Positions 57,139-64,000 of a stretch of DNA of 64,000 bases are shown piece after piece. The position numbers and the translations under genes are program-made. A model generated the notes under the pieces. That model saw nothing but the letters and a program-made list of their open reading frames with translations. It was not told the origin of the DNA and made no database searches. The stretch spans positions 1-64,000 of the forward strand of contig JAPKBG010000004.1 of assembly GCA_028823485.1 (NCBI GenBank), written 5' to 3'. The stretch's first letter is position 1; each line of letters starts with the position of its first letter. This DNA comes from Methylophilaceae bacterium. Its GTDB lineage: Bacteria; Pseudomonadota; Gammaproteobacteria; Burkholderiales; Methylophilaceae.

Positions 57139-58242
57139 TTATGACGCCGCTAACATGCGGTCTAAAGTGAGTTTCGCTAGTGCAGCCTCTTCAGCAGGGA
57201 CAGTAATTTTATTCACAATATTACCCTCGACTAAGTTCTCTAAACACCAAGCCAAATGCTGAGGATCAATCCTTGCCATGGTTGAGCATTCACAGACAAC
57301 ATGACTCATAAATTGCACGTGTTTATTTTCTGCTTTCATTTCTTCAGCCAAGCGAGTGACTAAGTTCAGTTCTGTGCCCACTAACCATTTAGTGCCAGGT
57401 TCAGCCGCTTTAATGGTGTTGAGAATGTATTCAGTCGAGCCAACAAAGTCTGAGTTTAAGCACACGTCAAATGGTGATTCTGGGTGGGAAATGACTTGTC
57501 CACCTGGATGCTCTTTTCTAAACTGTTCTATGCTTTGTGGACGGAACATTTGATGTACAGCACAATGGCCTTTCCACAGTAGTACCTTGGCATTTTTAAT
57601 TTCCTCTTCAGTTAAGCCCCCCATTGGTAAGTCTGGATCCCAAATCGGCATTTCTTCTAATGGAATACCCATTTTATGACCTGTCCAACGACCTAAGTTT
57701 TGATCTGGGAAGAACAACACTTTTTCGCGTTGTTTAAAACCCCAGTCTAAGATTTTTGGCGCGTTTGTACTGGTGCAGACAATCCCACCATGCTCACCAC
57801 AAAAGGCTTTTAAATCAGCAGCAGAATTAATGTAAGTGATTGGGATAATGGTTTCGTCAAAGTCGAGCACCTTGTTGAGTTCGCGATAGCTACGCTCTAC
57901 TTTGGCTAAGTTCGCCATATCAGCCATTGAGCAGCCAGCCGCTAAATCAGGCAGGATAACGGTTTGTTCTGGACGGCTTAAAATATCTGCCACTTCTGCC
58001 ATAAAGTGCACACCTAAGAACACAATAAATTCAGCGTCTAAATTGTCACAATATTTAGCGAGCTTTAATGAATCACCTGCGAAATCGGCATGGCGATACA
58101 CATTTTCATGCTGATAATGATGGCCTAGAATGACCAAGCGCTTGCCGAGTTTTTCACGGGCAGCAAGAATGCGAGCTTGGCAGTCATCATCTTTTTTAGA
58201 TTGAAAACTATCGAATTTAATTGGGACGGCTTGTGCTTGCAT
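57139..58242 (-). CDS. nadA: Quinolinate synthase A
   Basis: NadA condenses iminoaspartate and dihydroxyacetone phosphate to quinolinate in NAD synthesis, using a [4Fe-4S] cluster. Cluster cysteines lie in AAGCSMADM, IVCTSTNAPKI and VVCECSTMARIDP. LVILGHHYQHENVYRHADFAGDSLKLA is the conserved opening. It is 367 residues, normal for proteobacterial NadA. HIT gene follows in the same operon. Confidence 0.97.
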   Translation of the reverse strand: MQAQAVPIKFDSFQSKKDDDCQARILAAREKLGKRLVILGHHYQHENVYRHADFAGDSLKLAKYCDNLDAEFIVFLGVHFMAEVADILSRPEQTVILPDLAAGCSMADMANLAKVERSYRELNKVLDFDETIIPITYINSAADLKAFCGEHGGIVCTSTNAPKILDWGFKQREKVLFFPDQNLGRWTGHKMGIPLEEMPIWDPDLPMGGLTEEEIKNAKVLLWKGHCAVHQMFRPQSIEQFRKEHPGGQVISHPESPFDVCLNSDFVGSTEYILNTIKAAEPGTKWLVGTELNLVTRLAEEMKAENKHVQFMSHVVCECSTMARIDPQHLAWCLENLVEGNIVNKITVPAEEAALAKLTLDRMLAAS

Positions 58243-58308
58243 AATGTATTTAAGGCTTCACTTTCCTAAAGATTGATTTTATAACGATGTGATTGATAAT
58301 GGAAATGG

Positions 58309-58764
58309 CTAAAGCGTCAATTGATGCTTTTCACCGAGTCTTTTCAGGGCATCCACATTGGTCCACGAAAAAACACGTTGCGCCGCTTCACGCCAATCCA
58401 CCCATTCGAAGCGTACATGTTCATCAGGCGCTAGTGTGACATCTAAAGACGCTGGTAATGTTAGCCCAAATAAATGCTCTACATTTTCAGTGACACCATC
58501 TGCATAGCGGTGGCGCCAATGCGGATAGATTTCATAAGTATTGGCTACTTGCCAATCTTGAAAGTCGTAATCTAGCGCCTTCAGCCCCGTCTCCTCAGCC
58601 ACTTCTCGAATGGCCGCATCATAAGCTGTTTCATCGCCTTCAATGCTCCCCGTGACAGATTGCCAAAAGCCGACTTTGTCTGCGCGCTCCATTAGCAGCA
58701 CTTGTAAATCAGCTGTGTGAATCAGGATGAGCGCAGAAATTGGTGTTTTATTTTTTTTTGGCAG
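58309..58764 (-). CDS. nudB: Dihydroneopterin triphosphate diphosphatase NudB, CTG start
   Basis: A Nudix hydrolase in folate synthesis that removes pyrophosphate from dihydroneopterin triphosphate. The Nudix box reads [22 protein letters not shown] (one residue shifts allowed). The track begins at GTG 58701, but the sequence upstream in frame, [20 protein letters not shown], matches the NudB N-terminus, and no ATG, GTG or TTG lies between it and the upstream stop. CTG at 58764 with AAGGA eight bases before gives 151 residues, the E. coli length. It overlaps the ispH stop by 17 bases. Confidence 0.85.
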   Translation of the reverse strand: MPKKNKTPISALILIHTADLQVLLMERADKVGFWQSVTGSIEGDETAYDAAIREVAEETGLKALDYDFQDWQVANTYEIYPHWRHRYADGVTENVEHLFGLTLPASLDVTLAPDEHVRFEWVDWREAAQRVFSWTNVDALKRLGEKHQLTL

Positions 58765-59710
58765 AAGTTAAATCCTTGGGTAATTTGAAGAGCACACTTT
58801 CGATAACACCTTCTAGTTCACTGACATTTTGCGCACCTAATTGTTGCAGCGCAATAATGACTTCCTTTACTAGCACCTCAGGTGCAGATGCCCCTGCAGA
58901 AACGCCGACTTTCTTTTTGTTAGTTAACCATTTTGGCTTCAGAAAGCTAGCATTATCGACCATATAAGCTTCTACGCCCTGATTTTCAGCGACTTCACGT
59001 AAGCGATTAGAGTTAGAGCTATTGGGTGAGCCGACAATAATCACTAAGTCGCAATCTTTCGCCATGATTTTTACGGCATCTTGACGGTTTTGAGTGGCAT
59101 AACAAATATCATCACTTTTTGGACCTTGGATGGCAGGAAATTTATGCTTGAGTGCTTGAATTACTTGCGCGGCATCATCCATGGAAAGCGTTGTCTGCGT
59201 AACATAAGCGAGTTTATTGACGTCTTTCACTTCAAGTTTCTCAGCATCTTCAGGTGTTTCAACTAAATACATGCCCTCCTCCGATTGCCCCATTGTTCCT
59301 TCTACTTCGGGGTGTCCTTTATGCCCTATCATGACGATTTCCATTTCATTTTTTCGCATTTTAGAGACTTCAATATGGACTTTGGTGACGAGTGGGCAGG
59401 TCGCATCAAATGCGGTAAGTCCACGTGCTTCGGCTTCGGCGCGAATGGCTTTAGAAACACCATGAGCACTAAAGATGACTGTACTGCCTTTAGGGATGAC
59501 ATCTAAATCTTTAATAAAAATAGCGCCTTTTTCACGTAATTCATCGACAACAAATTTGTTATGAACCACTTCGTTGCGCACGTAAATGGGTGCGCCAAAT
59601 TTTTCTAAAGCTTGTTCGACGATAATGATGGCGCGATCCACGCCAGCACAGAAGCCACGTGGGTTAGCAAGGACAATATCAGCCTCAGTATTTTTTTCTA
59701 ATTGTGCCAT
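58748..59710 (-). CDS. ispH: 4-hydroxy-3-methylbut-2-enyl diphosphate reductase IspH
   Basis: The last enzyme of the MEP isoprenoid pathway, with a [4Fe-4S] cluster. Cysteines are in [23 protein letters not shown] and [10 protein letters not shown]. The catalytic Glu region [18 protein letters not shown] is present. 320 residues is normal. ispH and nudB overlap, so they are co-transcribed. The end is lysine-rich with an A9 run that a frameshift could affect, but the frame here is open. Confidence 0.97.
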   Translation of the reverse strand: MAQLEKNTEADIVLANPRGFCAGVDRAIIIVEQALEKFGAPIYVRNEVVHNKFVVDELREKGAIFIKDLDVIPKGSTVIFSAHGVSKAIRAEAEARGLTAFDATCPLVTKVHIEVSKMRKNEMEIVMIGHKGHPEVEGTMGQSEEGMYLVETPEDAEKLEVKDVNKLAYVTQTTLSMDDAAQVIQALKHKFPAIQGPKSDDICYATQNRQDAVKIMAKDCDLVIIVGSPNSSNSNRLREVAENQGVEAYMVDNASFLKPKWLTNKKKVGVSAGASAPEVLVKEVIIALQQLGAQNVSELEGVIESVLFKLPKDLTSAKKK

Positions 59711-59825
59711 AGTGCATATAATACATGATTAAAAGCGGGATTATCACTACAGTTTTGTAGTGTAGTGCAGCAACTAAAACGGCTTCAGGTATAATTATGT
59801 TAGTTTAAACGATTAAAAAGATAGC

Positions 59826-60680
59826 ATGAAAAACACCGCCACATTACTCATTACTTGTCCCGATGCAAAAGGCGTTGTTGCCACGGTTGCCAATTTTTTG
59901 CATCAACACAATGCGAATATTTTACACGCAGACCAACACCAAGATGCGGAAAATAGTTTGTTTTTAATGCGTGTTGAGTGGGATTTGGAGCAGTTTAGTC
60001 TAGACGAGGCTGCTTTTGGAAAGCAGTTTGAAGCGATAGCGACGCAATTTAACATGCAGTGGCAGCTCAAACGCTCTGCGCATACACCGCGCTTGGCACT
60101 CATGGTTTCACAATATGATCATTGTTTAGCTGATTTGTTACACCGCCATCAACAAGGTGAGCTGGCTTGCGACATACCGTTGATTATTAGTAATCATTTG
60201 GATACAAAAGCATTGGCCGATTTTTATGGTGTTGCCTTTCATCATATCCCCGTGACTAAAGATTCCAAGGTGGAAGCAGAAAATGCACAGTTCGCTCTGT
60301 TTGATGAATACAACATTGATTTGATCGTGTTAGCACGTTATATGCAGATACTGTCATCTAATTTTGTCGCTCGGTACCCGAAAATAATTATTAATATTCA
60401 TCACTCATTTCTGCCAGCATTTATTGGTGCTAAACCTTATCATCGCGCATTTGAGCGTGGCGTTAAGTTGATCGGAGCAACCGCACATTATGTGACGGAG
60501 GACCTGGATGAGGGGCCGATTATTGAGCAAGACATTGCGAGAATATCGCATAGAGACCAAGTGGAAGATTTACTACAAAAAGGGCGAGATTTAGAGCGCA
60601 TTGTACTTTCAAGAGCGGTCCGTTGGCATATTGATCATCGTGTACTAATCTATGCGAACAAAACGGTAGTATTTGATTAG
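59826..60680 (+). CDS. purU: Formyltetrahydrofolate deformylase
   Basis: PurU hydrolyses 10-formyl-THF to formate and THF, balancing C1 pools, which fits a methylotroph. The N-terminal ACT domain (residues 5-80, TCPDAKGVVATVANFL) is followed by a formyltransferase domain with IINIHHSFLPAFIGAKPYHRA and GATAHYVTEDLDEGPIIEQD, the catalytic Asn-His-Asp set. 284 residues is normal. It is followed by a bidirectional terminator. Confidence 0.96.
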   Translation: MKNTATLLITCPDAKGVVATVANFLHQHNANILHADQHQDAENSLFLMRVEWDLEQFSLDEAAFGKQFEAIATQFNMQWQLKRSAHTPRLALMVSQYDHCLADLLHRHQQGELACDIPLIISNHLDTKALADFYGVAFHHIPVTKDSKVEAENAQFALFDEYNIDLIVLARYMQILSSNFVARYPKIIINIHHSFLPAFIGAKPYHRAFERGVKLIGATAHYVTEDLDEGPIIEQDIARISHRDQVEDLLQKGRDLERIVLSRAVRWHIDHRVLIYANKTVVFD

Positions 60681-60698
60681 TAGCAGTTAAAGCAGAAT

Positions 60699-60729
60699 TA
60701 AAAAAAGCGAAGTTTAACTTCGCTTTTTT
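60699..60729 (+). terminator. Bidirectional terminator after purU
   Basis: AAGCGAAGTT and AACTTCGCTT form a 9-10 bp stem around a very small loop, with A and T runs on either side. It serves purU (plus) and the small lipoprotein gene (minus). Confidence 0.85.
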
Positions 60730-60748
60730 TATATGTTCTAGCTATTCA

Positions 60749-60928
60749 TTATGATGGTAGCGGTTTATATGTTGATTCATCATAAGGAGCAATTTCTGGC
60801 AATGGCTGCCATAGAGCCGGATATGTTGGTTCATCATATGGTGCAATTTAAGGTAAAAGACCACCACCTGTAGAGGCACAACCAATTAAAAATAATGCTG
60901 TCATTAAAGCAAGTGCAAATTTATTCAT
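60749..60928 (-). pseudogene. Small repeat lipoprotein with in-frame stop
   Basis: Below the track cut-off. GGGAG precedes ATG at 60928, and the lipoprotein signal ALMTALFLIGCAST has a clear lipobox. A TAA at codon 27 interrupts it. Beyond it, in the same frame, IAPYDEPTYPALWQPLP and EIAPYDESTYKPLPS are two copies of the same motif, so the stop replaces the Glu of LPEIAPYDE. It would encode a 59-residue outer membrane lipoprotein. With the stop only a 26-residue peptide is made. Confidence 0.7.
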
Positions 60929-61049
60929 GTAAATCTCCCTGAGCTTTCTAATTATATTAATCGTATTTTAAGAGTAAATACTCCTAAACGTTAATTTAAC
61001 GGTTGGGAGCCAATGATACAACCAATAAGGCGCCACTTATGGAGGTTGG

Positions 61050-62294
61050 TTAAGGCATTTTACGTTCCAATGCAAATAAATCAGTGATTTGCTCACGTTC
61101 TCTTACGATATGGCATTGGTTATTATCAACCATAATTTCTGGCGCTCTAGCACGAGTATTGTAGTTGCTAGCCATACTCATGGCATAGGCACCTGCTGAT
61201 TTAACCACCAATATGTCATTTTCTCGCAAGTTCAAGGCTCTATCATGGCCTAAAAAGTCGCCTGTTTCACATACAGGGCCAACAATTTCATACACGGTTT
61301 TTTCACCGCCACGAGTTTGCGCGGGCACAATGTCGTGATAGGCATCATATAAAGCAGGGCGCATTAAATCATTCATGGCGGCATCAACAATCGCAAAGTT
61401 TTTGCTCTCAGCTAGTTTTAGGTATTCCACTTTGGTTAATAGTACGCCTGCATTACCAACGAGTGCGCGACCTGGCTCAAACAATAGTTTGACTTGTTTT
61501 TTATTCAGTTTTTCTAAAATAGCTTGTGTATATTGCTTGAATTCAGGCGGGGTCTCATTATCATAAGTAATGCCAATACCGCCACCTACATCAATATGTG
61601 AAATATGAATCTTATGGTCTTCTAATACCTCGACTAAGCCCAGCACGCGATCTAATGCATCGATAAAGGGCGCGATTTCGGTGATCTGTGAACCAATATG
61701 ACAATCGACACCATGAACTGCAATATTAGGCATTGCCGCAGCTTTTTGATAAACGGGGACTGCGTCATCAATCGCTACGCCAAACTTATTGTTTTTCAAG
61801 CCTGTGGAGATATAAGGGTGTGTTTTAGCATCCACATTTGGATTCACACGTAAAGAAACGGGTGCTACTTTACCCATTCCCTCAGCTACTTGGTTTAAAC
61901 GAACCAACTCGCTAGCTGATTCTACGTTAAAGCAAAGAATACCAGCACCTAATGCAGCGCGCATTTCGTCTGCTGTTTTACCGACACCAGAAAACACGAC
62001 TTTTTTAGGATCGCCACCAGCGGCTAATACGCGCGCAAGTTCGCCACCAGAAACAATGTCGAAACCAGCGCCTAATTGAGCAAAGACATTCAGCACGGCA
62101 ATGTTCGGATTCGCTTTAACCGCGAAGCAGATTAAGTGGTCAGTAGTGGACAGACCAGCTTGAAAATCATTAAAAGCCTGTGTAAGCGCTTGCTTTGAAT
62201 ACACATAGCATGGCGTTCCATATTGTTCGGCAATGTCAGTTAGGGCGACATTTTCAGCGTGTAATACGCCACTTTTCAATTCAAAAAAATTCAC
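61050..62294 (-). CDS. lysA: Diaminopimelate decarboxylase
   Basis: LysA decarboxylates meso-DAP to lysine with PLP. FAVKANPN carries the PLP lysine, HIGSQIT and GGGIGITY bind phosphate, and GPVCETGDFL holds the C-terminal active-site cysteine. It is 414 residues, normal. lptM is 20 bases upstream on the same strand; the lptM-lysA order is widespread. Confidence 0.97.
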   Translation of the reverse strand: MNFFELKSGVLHAENVALTDIAEQYGTPCYVYSKQALTQAFNDFQAGLSTTDHLICFAVKANPNIAVLNVFAQLGAGFDIVSGGELARVLAAGGDPKKVVFSGVGKTADEMRAALGAGILCFNVESASELVRLNQVAEGMGKVAPVSLRVNPNVDAKTHPYISTGLKNNKFGVAIDDAVPVYQKAAAMPNIAVHGVDCHIGSQITEIAPFIDALDRVLGLVEVLEDHKIHISHIDVGGGIGITYDNETPPEFKQYTQAILEKLNKKQVKLLFEPGRALVGNAGVLLTKVEYLKLAESKNFAIVDAAMNDLMRPALYDAYHDIVPAQTRGGEKTVYEIVGPVCETGDFLGHDRALNLRENDILVVKSAGAYAMSMASNYNTRARAPEIMVDNNQCHIVREREQITDLFALERKMP

Positions 62295-62315
62295 GGAGGT
62301 ATCTTTAGACTTTCT

Positions 62316-62558
62316 TTATTCTTTGGTTGCTTGATTGTCAGGTGTTATTTCTGGAGTCATCTTCAGCGACACTCTTGGTGTCACTTTCGATGTTGCTTCA
62401 GGCGTCACTCCCAGCGTCTCAGCTGGTGCTTCTTGTACTTTATCTTGCGTTGGTAGCGGATAGCGTTGCTCAGGAATATACAAAGGTCCGAGCGTGCCGC
62501 AGCCGATAAGGGATGTGTAAATAGCGAGCATTAGGATGGTCGAGCATGTTTTAAACAT
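62316..62558 (-). CDS. lptM: LPS assembly lipoprotein LptM (YifL-like)
   Basis: A small lipoprotein with lipobox LIGCGTLGPLYIPEQ; the GxxGPLYxPE motif is the LptM hallmark. LptM stabilises the LptD/LptE translocon in E. coli. The C-terminal part is an irregular threonine/proline repeat (VTPEATSKVTPRVSLKMTPEITP) that looks like recent repeat expansion. It is 80 residues, with lysA following 20 bases on. Confidence 0.85.
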   Translation of the reverse strand: MFKTCSTILMLAIYTSLIGCGTLGPLYIPEQRYPLPTQDKVQEAPAETLGVTPEATSKVTPRVSLKMTPEITPDNQATKE

Positions 62559-62730
62559 AATGATCTGACAAACTTAAAAAGTTAAGCACACATTTTATCA
62601 CCTTCTGTTTCATCAAGCACTGCCTCATCAAGCAAAAGCGAAGTGCTTTTAGCCGCTCATTCTGCGGTTAAGGCCGATTGTCGGATGACGCTGGACAATG
62701 CACAATAGACTTTGGCATGATTAACTCACC

Positions 62731-63657
62731 ATAAAAGGGTATTGGAATGGAGATGGTAAATGGGTGGTGGTGTTTACATCAGGTTATAACAATATCCCTG
62801 ATAACAATGCTTTTTACTCCAGCCCGGCAAATAGTGTATTTAAGCCTAACCTAACGCTGCAGTATAATACGGGTAATGGACAAGGTTACTTATATGTAGT
62901 CGATGCTAAAGCAGGCAACAGTTTGGCCACTATTGCCACAGGAGTTGGCTCACACGCCTCACCTAGTGGGTTAGGTAAGATGAGTGCTTATGCAGACTTT
63001 GCGGAAACAAATAATACTGCTACTTATCATTATGGTGGTGATTTGAATGGGGATGTATGCCGGTTTAATATTGAGGCCGGCGTCAACTCAGTCTTACACT
63101 TTGCAACATTAAAAGATGCTTCAAATGTGGGTCAGCCGATTATGACGCCAGTTGGATTAGGTGAGATTAACAATAAAAAAGTTATTATTGTTGGTACTGG
63201 CAAGTACTTAGAAGCATCAGCGTTTAGACGCTACTTCATTTAGTACACAAAGTTTATATGCGCTTAAAGATGTTGCAAATGATGGCGATCCTGAGCCTAT
63301 GTATAATAATCCACATTCGGTAGCCGGCATCGCAAATCAAACAGTCGTGCCAAACTCAGACCCTAGCAAATCTGATGAGCGAGTCAGTGGGACATCAAAT
63401 GGGGTTAATTTTGTTAGCGGTCCTGGCTGGTATCTTTATTTCCCCGATTCTGATGAACGTCAAAATGTTGCATCTCAATTAGTGTCGGGTTGCTAGTGCC
63501 AAAAACAGTGCCTACGGCGAGCGAATGTCAACCAGAAGGTTACGGTTGGTTTAATTTCTTTGATTATAGAACGGGCTTGGCTGTTCTTAATAGTTCAGGT
63601 GCTGTTTCTCAACGGACAGCCGCACCCAGCGTAGGCTTTAGCCACCCTTTTTGTTAA
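62731..63657 (+). pseudogene. PilY1-type tip adhesin, C-terminal remnant
   Basis: PilY1 is a large type IV pilus tip adhesin with a beta-propeller. Only its C-terminal portion is here. The first ORF has GKWVVVFTSGYNN and DLNGDVCRFNIEAG (propeller), a frameshift near 63220 must occur for the second, SFSTQSLYALKDVANDGDPEP, and a further frameshift near 63490 leads to LLVPKTVPTASECQPEGYGWFNFFDY to a stop at 63657. No upstream part or other pilus genes lie in the window. 62559-62730 shows nothing I recognise. Confidence 0.8.
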
Positions 63658-63670
63658 CTAAAGCTCAACT

Positions 63671-64000
63671 TTACTTTTTCAGCGATCTCGTTAGTAAGTG
63701 TTTAGTGACGAAGCCATTAACTAAACCAAAAAATAAGCTTGCTAGCCCAAAAATAGGGATAAGGTAGGCAACGCCAGCGTGCGGGATGAGCCAGAGTCTA
63801 ACCAAAATAAGCTGTCCCGCAACGTGGGCAAAGGCTGCTAAAATACTGAGTGTAATGACACTAAAGTGTTTTTTTGGCAGATGTTGTGCAAAAAATAATA
63901 TGCCTAAGCTTAATAGCGCACCAGATAAACTTAAGATAAAAGTCGGCGATAAAAATTGACCAAGTAAGAGACTGCTGGCAAAAACACGTAATAAACTCAC
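63671..64000 (-). CDS. Gx transporter family / HepS-I-like membrane protein (partial)
   Basis: A partial gene whose N-terminus lies beyond the window edge (the track simply opens at a GTG at 64000). The fragment LLRVFASSLLLGQFLSPTFILSLSGALLSL is characteristic of the Gx transporter family (annotated heptaprenyl diphosphate synthase component I), with three or four membrane helices visible. The role of this family is uncertain; it often lies with ApbE- and FMN-binding genes, which cannot be seen here. Confidence 0.7.
   Translation of the reverse strand: MSLLRVFASSLLLGQFLSPTFILSLSGALLSLGILFFAQHLPKKHFSVITLSILAAFAHVAGQLILVRLWLIPHAGVAYLIPIFGLASLFFGLVNGFVTKHLLTRSLKK

Overview
The window looks like chromosome from a low-GC betaproteobacterium of the Methylophilaceae, most like Methylotenera or Methylophilus. 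The reasons are the rimP-nusA-infB-rbfA-truB order, a dksA/folD/pnp block of betaproteobacterial type, a stand-alone pqqA, and a long 6-phosphogluconate dehydrogenase (gnd), the enzyme of the dissimilatory RuMP cycle. The species call is inference; the family-level call is fairly safe.

Layout. 1-9.9 kb: translation and RNA genes (rimP, nusA, infB, rbfA, truB, a SAM methyltransferase, rpsO, pnp). 9.9-11.3 kb: dksA and folD on the minus strand. 11.4-14 kb: tRNA-Pro/Arg/His, then a 2.2 kb scar of an integrated element. The scar has an integrase remnant, a fatty acid hydroxylase, a divergent TetR regulator with a visible operator, and a second degraded copy of the tRNA-His 3' end. 14-23 kb: a worn region of small orphan genes, two more tRNAs, an antiporter, a trypsin-like protease and many broken genes (DUF2147, DUF389, nasA, nasT). 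23-34 kb: mostly intact housekeeping and transport genes (MFS exporter, Sua5/TsaC, dienelactone hydrolase, gnd, apaG, mltA). 34-44 kb: pqqA, a two-domain glycosidase-like/LPS-kinase protein, an LplT-like transporter beside an aas stump, and a three-gene tripartite exporter whose ATPase has lost its catalytic motifs. 43.7-46.6 kb: a porin-glnK-amtB nitrogen cluster behind a clear sigma-54 promoter. 46.7-53.7 kb: ubiK, a wrecked comM, metH and a broken EAL-HDOD gene. 53.9-64 kb: mpl, a TonB gene, a 2Fe-2S ferredoxin, HIT, nadA, nudB, ispH, purU, lysA, lptM, a PilY1 remnant and a partial Gx transporter at the edge.

How it fits together. Nitrate assimilation has been lost (nasA and nasT are both remnants), while ammonium uptake and its PII control are intact and carry a sigma-54 promoter. 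DNA uptake and type IV pilus functions seem to be decaying (comM, PilY1 remnants). About a dozen genes in 64 kb carry stop codons, frameshifts or deletions, a high load. The lesions include homopolymer slips, short tandem duplications, C-to-T type stop codons and lost start codons. They look like real decay, but some single-base homopolymer indels could be assembly error.

Gaps of more than 300 bases without an intact gene are described as features. I saw no CRISPR array, no intact insertion sequence, no rRNA and no replication origin.
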